Positions 1 to 9,934 are shown, numbered from the stretch's first letter. The stretch is 64,000 nt of DNA from Bacteroidia bacterium (GCA_030432635.1 JAUIMB010000003.1:1-64000), one strand, 5' to 3'. A program made the numbers and translations. Notes: generated from the letters alone by a model not told the origin.

Positions 1-125
1 GCATTGCCTTAACTTATGAAGATCCTAAACTATCTGATGGCACTGAACAACAAACAGAAACCTATATCAATCGCAGTCTGCAAATCGCCACAGAAATGAA
101 ATTTGTATTTTCCAGTCTATCCTAG
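1..125 (+). CDS. C-terminal end of an unidentified protein (truncated by window edge)
   Basis: Reading from base 3, about 40 codons are open up to a TAG at 123-125. The visible tail begins IALTYEDPKLSDGT and ends KFVFSSLS. The other two plus frames stop within the first 20 bases, so this frame is the only coding candidate. It converges on the minus-strand gene that follows, with only 13 bases between the stop codons. I do not recognise the family from so short a tail. Confidence 0.5.
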   Translation, partial: IALTYEDPKLSDGTEQQTETYINRSLQIATEMKFVFSSLS

Positions 126-138
126 ACAAACCTCTGGC

Positions 139-1275
139 TTATTCCGTTGGCACGTAATCCAATGGCAATGTGTCTCCAATTCGAAACTGTGACATATACC
201 CAATGAAATTCAAAGCTTCAATCGGACTATAATTTCCAAAGCCATCTATGACAATCGTCGTGTTGAAATACGGCTGATTATTTGAAGGTAAGGTTTTCGA
301 ATTTGATGTAGTGGCTTCCGTTTGATCATGAGTTTGATCCTTGTGTTTTGAAGCAGCATGAGCCAATCTCATTTGTTTTAATATATGATTATTCATCAAG
401 TCCGATTGGTGTTTTCGTTTATAGAGTACAGAAAGCGGCAACCGAAACTTAACTTCAACAGAATCTGATGATTTAATTGGTTGTACCGAAATATACTTTT
501 CTGGATCGACCTTAAATCCGTCACTTAAAATCATATAGCGCTCATCTTCCAACTCCTGTTTTGCCAAGGACCTCATAAAATGCAACACCGAACCTTTATA
601 GGCTTGGTTTCGCTTTTTGATGATCGAGTTTCTATCATCAAGAGACGCATAAAACGAGGTTCCAGAGTAAAATAGGGACTCTACATAAAACGATTTGGTA
701 TCTAGGTTTACGTAGCCAAATTGCAGTGTAAAATTCTTGATTTCGTATTGAATTTCGTATGCTAGGTTTCTATTTTTGATGATCAAGGGCACTTTGGAAC
801 TTGCAGTCAGCTGTTTGGTTTTTTTATTAAAACGCAATATCAAATCCTTTTCATTTAAAATCACACAAGACTTTGCATTTTTTGATTCGCCCAAGAACTG
901 AGACCTAAAATAATTTAGTTTTAATGCTCTAGGCATGCCATCATCAGCAACAATGACCACTTCATCCAAAACATCATTCTGCTCTTCCAACAACACATTA
1001 TAATAGGTGTTTGGATCGTACTCAAAAAGCGTTAATTTTTGATACCCTAAAAAAGAAATGATCAAAGGCGAACGAATATCCACATTATATGCAATCTGAA
1101 ATTCGCCTTTATGATTTGTAGAGGTGCCAATGGTTGTATTGTCAAAATATACTGCAGCACTTTCAATAGGTTCTTGGGTTTTGGCATCCACGACTTTTCC
1201 TTTCAGCGTTTGAGAGAAAGTAAAAACTGAACATAAAAGCGTTAAGACAAAAAGGCTATTCCTCATTGTTTCCAT
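139..1275 (-). CDS. Secreted CarbopepD_reg-like (carboxypeptidase regulatory domain) protein
   Basis: A 378-residue protein with an N-terminal signal peptide (hydrophobic stretch NSLFVLTLLCSVFTFSQ). The next ~75 residues have the pattern of a CarboxypepD_reg-like beta-sandwich (KGKVVDAKTQEPIESAAVYF, then GTSTNHKGEF). The remaining ~270 residues are a family I cannot name. Such proteins in Bacteroidota are exported to the periplasm or outer membrane, but their substrate is unknown. It overlaps the 3' end of the upstream acyltransferase gene by 20 bases, so the two are probably co-transcribed and translationally coupled. A second ATG at 1266 (MRNSLF) is an equally good start. There is no TonB plug or barrel, so it is not a receptor. 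Confidence 0.75.
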   Translation of the reverse strand: METMRNSLFVLTLLCSVFTFSQTLKGKVVDAKTQEPIESAAVYFDNTTIGTSTNHKGEFQIAYNVDIRSPLIISFLGYQKLTLFEYDPNTYYNVLLEEQNDVLDEVVIVADDGMPRALKLNYFRSQFLGESKNAKSCVILNEKDLILRFNKKTKQLTASSKVPLIIKNRNLAYEIQYEIKNFTLQFGYVNLDTKSFYVESLFYSGTSFYASLDDRNSIIKKRNQAYKGSVLHFMRSLAKQELEDERYMILSDGFKVDPEKYISVQPIKSSDSVEVKFRLPLSVLYKRKHQSDLMNNHILKQMRLAHAASKHKDQTHDQTEATTSNSKTLPSNNQPYFNTTIVIDGFGNYSPIEALNFIGYMSQFRIGDTLPLDYVPTE

Positions 1276-3091
1276 TAGAAAACTTGCGTTCCAACTCAGC
1301 TTGAAACTCCTCCATTACGGGACGAACTGTACTTTCAGGCAAGTCTGCAATCTTGATATACATAAGTCCGTCAACCGCATTATTAAACAAAGGGTCAACA
1401 TTAAAGGCCACAAGTTTGGCGTTCTGCTTAATATATTTTTTGAGTAACACAGGTAAACGCAATGCTCCTGGTTCGACTTCATCGATGATTTTATCAAACT
1501 TATTGAGATCGGCTTCTGCTTCATCAAAAACAAAATCCTTGTCTGCATCCTTCAGTTTCACCTTAAACTCCTTTTTTGGATGTACATATTGGGCGACATA
1601 CGGATCGTAATAATGGGATTTCATGAACTCAATCATGAGGGATTTTGAGAAATTTGAAAATTGATTGCTAATACTCACACCACCAATTAAATACTTATGT
1701 TCTGGATAGCGAAGTGTTGTGTGGACAATACCTTTCCAAAGTAAGAATAAAGGCATTGGTTTTTGCTGAAACTCCTTAATAATGAAAGCTCTGCCCATTT
1801 CAATCGATTCGCTCATCATTTTATAGAGTTCAGGTTCAAACCGAAACAAATCCTGAAGATAAAAGCCGTCAATACCATAACGCGCATAAATTTTAGATCC
1901 TAATCCCATTCGATAAGCACCTGCAATGCTTTTAGAATCAGTATCCCATAAAAACATATGATGATAATACGTGTCAAAACTATCCAAATCAATGGCTTCA
2001 TTGGTGCCTTCACCAATTTCACGAAAGGTAATTTCACGTAAACGTCCAATTTCGTGTAGGATATTCGGAATCTTATCGGCAGGTGTCAAATATACTTCAT
2101 AGTTCTTGCTTTCCAACAACCTATAATCCCCTTCCCTTAAGGCCTCAACTTCGTTGGCCATTTTTTCTGCACTTACCGAACCCACAATCCGTTTTGGAGG
2201 TTTGGCTGGTGGTTTTAAGGTATTGGAAAGGTTATCTAAAATCTTCGGTTTTGGTTCAAAAGCATTGGATAGCATGTAAGTCTTTCGTCTTAAAAACTCT
2301 GAAAACTCTGGGATGGTAGTCTGTTCTTTCTGATCGCTTACAGAAATTGGCCTCCCAATTCTAACCTTGATGGTACGATGCTTTTGTGTGAGTAACTCTG
2401 AAGGCAATTTTGCCGTTCGGAAGGTATCACTAATCTTGGATAACTTGTAAAATAGTTTAGAGTTCTTAGCATGAAAATACACAGGAACTACGGGAACTTC
2501 TGCTTTTTTTATAAGTTTTATGGCAGCCTCTTCCCAAGGCTTATCCACTACCAATTTACCATCCTTGTAAGTTGACACTTCTCCTGCTGGAAATATGCCT
2601 AATGGGTGACCTTCCTGTAAATGTAGGATAGCATTCTTAAAACCTGCAATGCTAGATTTCACGTCCTTTCTATCCTCAAAAGGATTCACTGGCATGATAT
2701 ACGGTTTCAAAGGCTCGATGCGATGTAAAAGAAAATTCGCTATAATCTTAAAGTCAGAACGTTGTTCTATCATGAGCTTCAGTAACAAAATACCATCAAT
2801 GCCTCCAAGAGGGTGGTTAGACACTGTTATATATGCACCATCTTTAGGCAGACGCTTAATATCTTCCTCAGGAATTTCAAACTTAATCTGAAAATCATCT
2901 AAAATGGCATCCAAAAAATCAACATTATTTAAATGCTTATGTCGTTTATAAATCTTATTGAGGGTAGAAATTTTCAGCACTTTCATCAACAACCATCCGA
3001 AAAAAGTTCCAACAAAGCCGTATTTATCAACCTTGATTGCCTTGGCAACTTCTTTAGCGGTAACTAATCCTATATCTTGTTGTTTACTCAT
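1256..3091 (-). CDS. olsF: OlsF-like bifunctional acyltransferase (ornithine/glycine-type aminolipid synthesis)
   Basis: A 611-residue two-domain protein. Residues ~75-260 form a PlsC-like lysophospholipid acyltransferase with the acceptor motif SNHPLGGID (His93, Asp99; spacing H-x5-D rather than the usual x4) and a later FPAGE motif. Residues ~310-500 resemble the OlsB-type acyl-ACP N-acyltransferase (GNAT) fold, with GRAFI and LLWKGI segments. This O-acyltransferase plus N-acyltransferase order matches OlsF, described in Serratia and Flavobacterium, which makes ornithine lipid from an amino acid and two acyl chains. The assignment to ornithine rather than glycine lipid is inference. It lies 40 bases downstream of aspartate kinase on the same strand and overlaps the next gene by 20 bases. 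It acts at the inner membrane. Confidence 0.72.
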   Translation of the reverse strand: MSKQQDIGLVTAKEVAKAIKVDKYGFVGTFFGWLLMKVLKISTLNKIYKRHKHLNNVDFLDAILDDFQIKFEIPEEDIKRLPKDGAYITVSNHPLGGIDGILLLKLMIEQRSDFKIIANFLLHRIEPLKPYIMPVNPFEDRKDVKSSIAGFKNAILHLQEGHPLGIFPAGEVSTYKDGKLVVDKPWEEAAIKLIKKAEVPVVPVYFHAKNSKLFYKLSKISDTFRTAKLPSELLTQKHRTIKVRIGRPISVSDQKEQTTIPEFSEFLRRKTYMLSNAFEPKPKILDNLSNTLKPPAKPPKRIVGSVSAEKMANEVEALREGDYRLLESKNYEVYLTPADKIPNILHEIGRLREITFREIGEGTNEAIDLDSFDTYYHHMFLWDTDSKSIAGAYRMGLGSKIYARYGIDGFYLQDLFRFEPELYKMMSESIEMGRAFIIKEFQQKPMPLFLLWKGIVHTTLRYPEHKYLIGGVSISNQFSNFSKSLMIEFMKSHYYDPYVAQYVHPKKEFKVKLKDADKDFVFDEAEADLNKFDKIIDEVEPGALRLPVLLKKYIKQNAKLVAFNVDPLFNNAVDGLMYIKIADLPESTVRPVMEEFQAELERKFSNGNNEE

Positions 3092-3131
3092 GAATGTAAA
3101 TGTACTAATACCTATTTAAATCAGTGTCATT

Positions 3132-4382
3132 TTAAATGGTAACCATTTGAACGGTTTCCTGGGTGAGCTGTTTTAGCAATACATTTTTGTCTTTTTCAAT
3201 TGAACGGATATCCTGTTCCTTATAGTGTCTCACCGTATATAGACTCACATTCTCGTGGCATGTTACTTTAAATTTAGATTTTAGATGCTGAAGCAAGCGT
3301 TCAAGGTTATCATAAGTATTTTCAAAACACACTGAAAAACTAATTGCTGAATTTTGAATTACGTCGACTTTCATTTTGTATAGATGCAATAGCTTAAAAA
3401 TCTCACTGATGTTCTCCTCGACGATATAACTAAAATCCAAGGAGGACAATGAGACCAATACTTGGTTTTTCTTTACAATAAAACAAGGCACCTCTGGCGA
3501 AAGGCCAACACCTTTACCTACCTTGGTTCCTGCATTCTTAGGGTTTACAAATGACTTTACATACAAGGGTATTTCCTTTTTTTGAAGTGGTTGTAGTGTT
3601 TTAGGATGAATCACTGAAGCGCCATAAAATGCCAATTCTATGGCTTCTCGATATGAAATATGATCCAGTAATTGTGCCTTCTCAAAATGACGTGGATCTG
3701 CATTTAAGACACCTGGCACATCTTTCCAAATGGTAACATTTTCAGCATTAAGACAGTAACCAAAAATCGCAGCTGAATAATCACTGCCTTCTCTTCCTAA
3801 AGTTGTGGTAAAATTGTTAGTGTCACTTCCTAAAAACCCTTGTGTTATGTTTAAGCTATTTTGATCGAAGTTAGATTTTATGCGTTTTTGGGTTAGGTCC
3901 CAATTGACATTTGCTCTTCGATAATAATCATCTGTTTTGATAAATTCGCGCACGTCGAGCCAATTGTTTTTTATTCCAACATCATTTAAGTACGTTGAAA
4001 CAATCGTTGTTGATATTAGCTCACCGAACCCAATGACCTGATCATAAACAAAGTTATAGTCAGGGGATTTGTTGTGGCGCAAAACATCTTCCATATCGCG
4101 AAAAATAAGACTGATGGTCTTATAAACATCATGCTGGGTATTAACAAACAGATCTAAAAGGATTTCATTGTGAAACTTTTTGACATCCTGTATTGAACTT
4201 TGCAATTCGGCCGATTTGTCCAAATAATTTTTAACGACAATTTCAAGGGCATTTGTGGTTTTTCCCATAGCAGATACGACAACCAAAGTTTGATCATAAC
4301 CAACTTGCTTAAGAACAGAAGCTAGATTTTTAACACCTTCAGCATTTTTTATTGATGCTCCTCCAAATTTAAATACACGCAT
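3132..4382 (-). CDS. lysC: Monofunctional aspartate kinase
   Basis: A 416-residue amino-acid kinase. The N-terminus carries the KFGGAS nucleotide/substrate motif (residues 5-10), and later come TLGREGSDYSAAI and GVLNADPR, characteristic of aspartokinases. The C-terminal ~130 residues are ACT-like regulatory sequence. It phosphorylates aspartate, the first step toward lysine, threonine, methionine and diaminopimelate for peptidoglycan. The length fits a stand-alone kinase without a homoserine dehydrogenase domain. It begins one base after the stop of the upstream GNAT gene, so the two form a tight operon. Which end product inhibits it cannot be read from the sequence. Confidence 0.9.
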   Translation of the reverse strand: MRVFKFGGASIKNAEGVKNLASVLKQVGYDQTLVVVSAMGKTTNALEIVVKNYLDKSAELQSSIQDVKKFHNEILLDLFVNTQHDVYKTISLIFRDMEDVLRHNKSPDYNFVYDQVIGFGELISTTIVSTYLNDVGIKNNWLDVREFIKTDDYYRRANVNWDLTQKRIKSNFDQNSLNITQGFLGSDTNNFTTTLGREGSDYSAAIFGYCLNAENVTIWKDVPGVLNADPRHFEKAQLLDHISYREAIELAFYGASVIHPKTLQPLQKKEIPLYVKSFVNPKNAGTKVGKGVGLSPEVPCFIVKKNQVLVSLSSLDFSYIVEENISEIFKLLHLYKMKVDVIQNSAISFSVCFENTYDNLERLLQHLKSKFKVTCHENVSLYTVRHYKEQDIRSIEKDKNVLLKQLTQETVQMVTI

Positions 4383-4383
4383 A

Positions 4384-4863
4384 TTAATTATTCGCTATAT
4401 ACTGTTGCATGGCAACTTCATCCAATTGTACGAGGTACCAATCTTTTAGAATCTTGGCGCCTTTGTTTTCATAGAATGCAATTGCAGAACTATTCCAGTC
4501 AAGTACTTCCCAACTCACACGTTTTACCTTGGTTTCGATACCGTGTTTTACCACTTCCTTCAAGAGTGCAGAGCCCATCCCTGAACCTCTCATTTCCTGA
4601 CTTACCACTAAATCCTCTAGGTGAAGTACACGACCCTTCCAAGTTGAAAAACGCTGATACACTAAAGCAATTCCTTCGATGCGATCATTGTGTTCAGCAA
4701 CAAAACACGTGAACTGTACAGGTGTTTCAAACCCATTTTTTATGAGGTCTTCCACAGTGATTTTAACAGCATAAGGTTCCTTTTCATAAACTGCCAATTC
4801 GACAATGAGTTCTAGAACCCTAGCCATATCTTTTTTGGTCGCTTTTCGAATGGAAAATGTCAT
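4384..4863 (-). CDS. GNAT family N-acetyltransferase (diamine/thialysine acetyltransferase-like)
   Basis: A 159-residue GNAT protein. I start it at the ATG at 4861-4863 (MTFSIRKATKKDM), because the upstream extension has no domain similarity. Visible GNAT signatures are the acetyl-CoA loop VVSQEMRGSGMGSALL (Q/RxxGxG/A) and the C-terminal DWNSSAIAFYENKGA segment. The latter is close to spermidine/spermine and thialysine acetyltransferases. The true substrate is not determined; a small amine or lysine-like molecule is a reasonable guess given the adjoining aspartate kinase. It is divergent from fbp, separated by 115 bases. Confidence 0.8.
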   Translation of the reverse strand: MTFSIRKATKKDMARVLELIVELAVYEKEPYAVKITVEDLIKNGFETPVQFTCFVAEHNDRIEGIALVYQRFSTWKGRVLHLEDLVVSQEMRGSGMGSALLKEVVKHGIETKVKRVSWEVLDWNSSAIAFYENKGAKILKDWYLVQLDEVAMQQYIANN

Positions 4864-4978
4864 TGGTATTGTTTCGTTCAAATATAATTCAATCTTAAAG
4901 ATATGTTCATACAATTATCCTACGAAATCGATATAGTTGCATAAAAAATTAGATATTTGCAAAAAACAACCATACTTC

Positions 4979-5986
4979 ATGTCGGAAAAAAATCAAACAC
5001 TTGGTGAATTTATCATCGAAAATCAATCGTCGTTTAAATACACTTCAGGAGAGTTATCCCGTTTAATCAATTCCATCCGTTTAGCTGCAAAAGTGGTCAA
5101 TCACGAAGTTAACAAAGCAGGTTTGGTTGATATTATTGGAGCTGCTGGCGACACCAATATTCAAGGTGAAGACCAACAGAAACTGGATGTTTTTGCCAAT
5201 AACCTCTTCATTAATGCCATGACTAGACGTAATATTGTTTGTGGTATTGCGAGTGAGGAAGAAGACGATTATATAGCCATTAACAGTCAGGATGAAAATC
5301 ATCAAAATAAATATGTGGTATTGATCGATCCATTGGATGGTTCATCAAATATTGATGTGAATGTTTCGGTTGGTACTATTTTTTCAATTTACAGACGTGT
5401 TACACCAATTGGTACACCTGTGACCATAGATGACTTCTTACAAAAAGGAAATCAGCAAGTGGCAGCAGGCTATGTGGTTTACGGTACATCAACCATGATT
5501 GTTTATACCACTGGAGCTGGTGTAAATGGCTTTACACTAAATCCTGCTATAGGGACATTTTATCTGTCGCATCCTAACATGGAATTCCCTGAAGACGGGA
5601 AAATCTATTCGGTAAATGAAGGTAATTATATTCACTTTCCACAAGGCATAAAAAACTACATCAAGTATTGCCAAATGGAAGAAGGTGATCGTCCATACAC
5701 AAGTCGCTACATTGGGTCTTTGGTGTCCGATTTCCATCGTAACATGATAAAAGGAGGTATTTACATGTATCCTAAAAGCTCAAAGAATTCGAACGGAAAA
5801 CTTCGTTTGCTCTATGAATGTAACCCGATGGCATTTTTGGCTGAGCAAGCCAATGGCAAGGCTAGTGATGGATTCAATAGAATCATGGAAATTCAACCTA
5901 CCGAATTACACCAACGTGTACCATTTATTTGCGGAAGTAAGAACATGGTAGAAAAAGCGGAAGAGTTTATGCGTAATGCACAATAA
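4979..5986 (+). CDS. fbp: Fructose-1,6-bisphosphatase class I
   Basis: A 335-residue class I FBPase starting at [11 protein letters not shown]; an in-frame upstream TTG at 4937 is unlikely. The metal and catalytic residues are present: the acidic SEEED loop, [10 protein letters not shown] (about residues 116-125) and the substrate-binding segments [13 protein letters not shown] and [19 protein letters not shown]. It hydrolyses fructose-1,6-bisphosphate to fructose-6-phosphate in cytosolic gluconeogenesis. It is a single gene followed at once by a strong terminator, so it is probably monocistronic. A canonical -7/-33 promoter is not obvious in the 115-base divergent gap. The length and motifs are ordinary. 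Confidence 0.95.
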   Translation: MSEKNQTLGEFIIENQSSFKYTSGELSRLINSIRLAAKVVNHEVNKAGLVDIIGAAGDTNIQGEDQQKLDVFANNLFINAMTRRNIVCGIASEEEDDYIAINSQDENHQNKYVVLIDPLDGSSNIDVNVSVGTIFSIYRRVTPIGTPVTIDDFLQKGNQQVAAGYVVYGTSTMIVYTTGAGVNGFTLNPAIGTFYLSHPNMEFPEDGKIYSVNEGNYIHFPQGIKNYIKYCQMEEGDRPYTSRYIGSLVSDFHRNMIKGGIYMYPKSSKNSNGKLRLLYECNPMAFLAEQANGKASDGFNRIMEIQPTELHQRVPFICGSKNMVEKAEEFMRNAQ

Positions 5987-5988
5987 AA

Positions 5989-6022
5989 AATCCGTTCAAA
6001 ACAGTGTAAATTTGAACGGATT
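5989..6022. terminator. Terminator hairpin between fbp and the TerB-like gene
   Basis: A perfect 12-bp stem (AATCCGTTCAAA with TTTGAACGGATT) and a 10-base loop begin three bases after the fbp stop. It lies between two convergent genes and could serve both. Confidence 0.8.
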
Positions 6023-6056
6023 CGTTATTGAATAACTTTATATAAATGCAGTACGA

Positions 6057-6488
6057 CTACTGATTCATCTTTTTCATTTTCTCTATAAATTCATCGGCAT
6101 CAACTTCATGATGTACCAACGCAAGTGCTTTATCTGTGATATACTTCACGTTATCAGGATTGAACCCGAGTCCGATACATAATTTTTGCAACAATTTAAC
6201 TTGGTCCTCTCCTTCAATATGGTCAACCCATACCATTCTGGCCAAATCAAATAAACGCTCCAAACGATTATCATATGAGGTAGGAGGATTAATGGGATGA
6301 CTTGCATAATCCTTTAAAATAGCTTTATAATCGGCTTCTGTGATATCCAAACGAGTTGCCAATCGATCCAAAAATGCACGTTCTGCTTCATTGATGATGC
6401 CATCACTCATGGCAACTCTTACTATAGCTGCAAAATGATCTTCATTACGCTTTTTAAATCCGCTTTCGAATAATTCTGAAAATGACAT
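6057..6488 (-). CDS. TerB-family (tellurite-resistance-like) protein
   Basis: A 143-residue, mostly helical, soluble protein. I start it at the ATG at 6486-6488 (MSFSELFES), which lies downstream of a good -7 promoter motif; a GTG at 6512 would overlap that promoter. The pattern VAMSDGIINEAERAFL followed by a second acidic helix pair is the metal-binding-like core of the TerB/DjlA N-terminal family. The molecular role of these proteins is poorly defined, and tellurite resistance is not implied. It stands alone, divergent from mfd. Confidence 0.75.
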   Translation of the reverse strand: MSFSELFESGFKKRNEDHFAAIVRVAMSDGIINEAERAFLDRLATRLDITEADYKAILKDYASHPINPPTSYDNRLERLFDLARMVWVDHIEGEDQVKLLQKLCIGLGFNPDNVKYITDKALALVHHEVDADEFIEKMKKMNQ

Positions 6489-6511
6489 ATGTTTTGTTCT
6501 TTTTAGTGGCA

Positions 6512-6519
6512 CAAAGATA
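6512..6519 (-). promoter_or_regulatory. Bacteroidota -7 promoter motif for the TerB-like gene
   Basis: On the minus strand this reads TATCTTTG, an exact TAnnTTTG match 24 bases upstream of the ATG at 6488. No clear TTG -33 element is visible. Confidence 0.5.
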
Positions 6520-6562
6520 GTTTTATTAATACATTATTCCATACGTCAAAGCACAAAAATTT

Positions 6563-6570
6563 TATATTTG
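6563..6570 (+). promoter_or_regulatory. Bacteroidota -7 promoter motif for mfd
   Basis: TATATTTG matches TAnnTTTG exactly and lies 16 bases before the TTG start of mfd, implying a very short leader. This supports the chosen start. A -33 TTG is not evident. Confidence 0.5.
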
Positions 6571-6586
6571 CACAAATTAAAATACC

Positions 6587-9500
6587 TTGAGTAAATCCAG
6601 TCTCTCTCAATCGTATGCACAGGCTTTGCAAACGCAAAATCTGCAGACTGCCATTACCTCTTCTCAAGTAAAATGTCATTTAAAAGGTCTCGTCGGATCT
6701 TCACTTTCATTGGTGATTTCAGAAGTTTTTAAAGCTTCGGAACTACCATTCTTACTCATATTTAATGACAAGGAAGAAGCCGCTTTTTATCTTAATGATC
6801 TCGAAATATTACTTAATGACAAAGATGTTCTTTTCTATCCAGGAAGTTACAGACGACCCTATCAAATTGAAGAAACCGACAATGCCAATGTGCTCCTAAG
6901 AGCTGAAGTGTTAAACCGGATTAATTCTCGTAAAAAACCTGCCATCGTCGTTACGTATCCTGATGCGCTTTTTGAAAAAGTGGTGACACGTCGTGAATTG
7001 GAAAAGAACACCTTGAAAATCTCTGTTGGTGATGAATTGTCTATTGATTTTGTCAACGAAGTCTTGTTTGAATATAAGTTCAAACGTGTCGATTTTGTGA
7101 CTGAGCCTGGTGAATTTTCAGTACGAGGTGGTATTGTTGATGTGTTTTCATTTTCGCATGACGAACCCTATCGCATTGAGTTTTTTGGCGATGAAGTCGA
7201 TAGTGTCCGAACCTTTGATGTAGAAACACAACTGTCTACCGATCAAATTAAAAAAATTGGGATCATTCCAAATGTTGCCAATAAGTTTTTAGAGGAAAGC
7301 AGGCAAAGCTTCCTTAAATATATTGCCCAAAAAACAGTTGTGTTTTCAAAAAACACCGATTTACTATTTTCTAGGATAGATGAATTCTTCGGAAAGGCAG
7401 AAGAGACTTTTAAAACCTTGTCTTCCGAATTAAAACACTCAAAACCTGATGAATTATTCTGTAATTCCCAATTACTGAAACGTCAGTTATTGGATTTCCG
7501 TATGGTCGAGTTTGGTGCATCGGCTTACTTTGGTCATTCGGAGCATCTCATTCAATTTAACACGATACCTCAACCGTCATTCAATAAGCAGTTTAACTTA
7601 TTGATTGAAAGCCTCAACAGCAACCATAGTAAAGGTTACACGAATTATATTGCTTGTATTAGCGAACAACAGGCTAAACGTTTCCATGACATTTTTGAGG
7701 ATTCCCAGTTAGAGGTTGCTCCTTACAAGGCTATTGTATTACCGTTATATCAAGGTTTTATTGATCATGATCAAAAAATCGTATGCTATACCGATCATCA
7801 AATTTTTGAGCGTTACCATAAATTCCATCTAAAAAATGGTTATGCCAAAAAGCAGGCGATTACTTTGAAAGAACTCACCAATTTAGATGTTGGCGACTAT
7901 GTGACACACATCGACCATGGTATTGGAAAGTTTGGCGGACTCCAAAAAATAGATGTTGAGGGCAAAAAGCAAGAGGCCATAAAATTAGTTTATGGCGAAC
8001 GTGATGTACTGTATTTAAGCATTCACTCGTTACATAAAATAACCAAGTTCAATGGTAAGGACGGAAAACCTCCAAAAGTCTACAAGCTAGGAAGCAAAGC
8101 CTGGAAAACCCTAAAACAAAAAACAAAGACCAAGGTTAAGGAAATTGCTTTCAATTTAATTAAGGTTTACGCCAAACGCAAACTCAAAAAAGGGTTTCAA
8201 TATCAACCTGATAGTTACCTACAGCATGAACTCGAAGCCTCCTTCATTTATGAAGACACTCCAGATCAAATCAGCTCAACTGCCGACATTAAAGCCGATA
8301 TGGAAAGTGAGCGACCAATGGATCGCCTTGTTTGTGGTGATGTCGGTTTTGGTAAAACTGAAGTGGCTATTCGTGCAGCATTCAAAGCTGTTGACAATGG
8401 TAAACAAGTAGCTGTTTTGGTTCCAACGACCATACTCGCCTATCAGCACAATAAAACCTTTGCCGAACGTCTCAAGGATTTTCCTGTAACTGTAGATTAT
8501 CTCAATCGGTTCCGAACCACAAAGGAAAAACGCATCACCTTGGAAAAGCTTGAAAAGGGACATGTCGATATTATTATTGGTACGCATCAACTGGTGAATA
8601 AAAATGTAAAGTTTAAAGATCTTGGCTTGCTCATTGTTGATGAGGAACAAAAATTTGGTGTTGCCGTTAAAGATAAACTGAAGACCATCAAGGAGAATGT
8701 AGACGTGCTCACATTGACCGCAACTCCTATTCCTAGAACGCTTCAGTTTAGTTTAATGGCTGCGCGCGATCTTTCAGTAATTACAACACCACCTCCAAAT
8801 CGATACCCTATTGAAAGCCAGGTAATTCGATTTAATGAAGAGACAATTCGCGATGCTATTTCTTATGAAATCCAAAGAGGTGGCCAAGTATTTTTTGTCC
8901 ATAATCGGATTGAGAACATCAAGGAAGTCGCTGGAATGATTCAGCGTTTGGTACCAGATGCGAAGATTGCCATTGGTCACGGACAAATGGAAGGTAAAAA
9001 ACTAGAACGTCTCATGCTGGCCTTTATGAACGGTGAATTTGATGTCCTTGTAAGCACAACCATTATCGAAAGCGGATTGGATGTACCCAATGCCAATACT
9101 ATTTTTATCAATAATGCTAATAATTTCGGTCTTAGCGATTTACATCAGATGCGAGGTCGCGTTGGGCGTAGCAATAAAAAAGCATTCTGCTATTTTATCA
9201 CACCAGAGTATTCAGCCATGACAACTGATGCAAGAAAACGTATTACTGCATTAGAACAGTTTACAGCGTTGGGAAGTGGATTTAACATTGCCATGAAAGA
9301 CCTGGAAATTCGTGGAGCAGGCGACTTGCTTGGCGGAGAACAAAGTGGTTTTATCAATGAAATTGGATTTGACACCTATCAAAAAATCCTGAATGAAGCC
9401 ATTGAAGAACTTAAAGAAAATGAGTTTAAGGAGTTATACAAAGACGACGGAAAAGAAAAAACATTCGTCAAGGACATTACCATTGATACCGATTTTGAAC

Positions 9501-9934
9501 TACTTTTCCCAGACGATTATGTCAATAATATTACAGAACGATTAAATCTCTATACGACGTTAAACTCCCTAAAAACTGAAGAAGCGCTTAAAACATTCGA
9601 AGCTGAAATCATTGATCGTTTTGGCGAATTGCCTAATCAGGTTGTCGATTTGTTCGACAGTGTTCGAATCAAATGGATGGCGACCAAAATTGGATTGGAG
9701 AAAGTGCTCATGAAAAAAGGGAAGCTCGTAGGTTATTTTATCAATGACCAGCAAAGTGCTTTCTACCAAAGCAACGGATTTTCAAAGGTTTTACAGTATG
9801 TTCAAACGCATCCCAAAGCTTGTAAAATGAAAGAAAAAGAAACCCGAAACGGTTTGCGATTGCTGCTCACTTTTGAGCGTATTAAATCGGTAAAGGATGC
9901 AATTACAGTTTTAGAGGCCGTAACAAATCAATAG
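6587..9934 (+). CDS. mfd: Transcription-repair coupling factor
   Basis: A 1115-residue superfamily 2 translocase with the full Mfd layout. It has an N-terminal UvrB-like damage-coupling region (to ~residue 350), a CarD-like RNA-polymerase-interacting domain at ~428-510 (LDVGDYVTHIDHGIGKF), Walker A GDVGFGKTE at ~584, the DEEQ box at ~684, helicase motif III LTATPIPRTLQ, the QMRGRVGRS motif VI, and a C-terminal TRCF domain. It displaces stalled RNA polymerase and recruits UvrA. Translation appears to start at TTG (6587): the promoter motif lies 16 bases upstream and leaves no room for an earlier start. The length matches the family. Confidence 0.95.
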   Translation: MSKSSLSQSYAQALQTQNLQTAITSSQVKCHLKGLVGSSLSLVISEVFKASELPFLLIFNDKEEAAFYLNDLEILLNDKDVLFYPGSYRRPYQIEETDNANVLLRAEVLNRINSRKKPAIVVTYPDALFEKVVTRRELEKNTLKISVGDELSIDFVNEVLFEYKFKRVDFVTEPGEFSVRGGIVDVFSFSHDEPYRIEFFGDEVDSVRTFDVETQLSTDQIKKIGIIPNVANKFLEESRQSFLKYIAQKTVVFSKNTDLLFSRIDEFFGKAEETFKTLSSELKHSKPDELFCNSQLLKRQLLDFRMVEFGASAYFGHSEHLIQFNTIPQPSFNKQFNLLIESLNSNHSKGYTNYIACISEQQAKRFHDIFEDSQLEVAPYKAIVLPLYQGFIDHDQKIVCYTDHQIFERYHKFHLKNGYAKKQAITLKELTNLDVGDYVTHIDHGIGKFGGLQKIDVEGKKQEAIKLVYGERDVLYLSIHSLHKITKFNGKDGKPPKVYKLGSKAWKTLKQKTKTKVKEIAFNLIKVYAKRKLKKGFQYQPDSYLQHELEASFIYEDTPDQISSTADIKADMESERPMDRLVCGDVGFGKTEVAIRAAFKAVDNGKQVAVLVPTTILAYQHNKTFAERLKDFPVTVDYLNRFRTTKEKRITLEKLEKGHVDIIIGTHQLVNKNVKFKDLGLLIVDEEQKFGVAVKDKLKTIKENVDVLTLTATPIPRTLQFSLMAARDLSVITTPPPNRYPIESQVIRFNEETIRDAISYEIQRGGQVFFVHNRIENIKEVAGMIQRLVPDAKIAIGHGQMEGKKLERLMLAFMNGEFDVLVSTTIIESGLDVPNANTIFINNANNFGLSDLHQMRGRVGRSNKKAFCYFITPEYSAMTTDARKRITALEQFTALGSGFNIAMKDLEIRGAGDLLGGEQSGFINEIGFDTYQKILNEAIEELKENEFKELYKDDGKEKTFVKDITIDTDFELLFPDDYVNNITERLNLYTTLNSLKTEEALKTFEAEIIDRFGELPNQVVDLFDSVRIKWMATKIGLEKVLMKKGKLVGYFINDQQSAFYQSNGFSKVLQYVQTHPKACKMKEKETRNGLRLLLTFERIKSVKDAITVLEAVTNQ

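Noticed and set aside
4937-4960. TTG...TTTG promoter-like pair before fbp
   Set aside because: TTG and GATATTTG are only 12 bases apart, too close for the usual 17-23 spacing, and the -7 motif has a mismatch.
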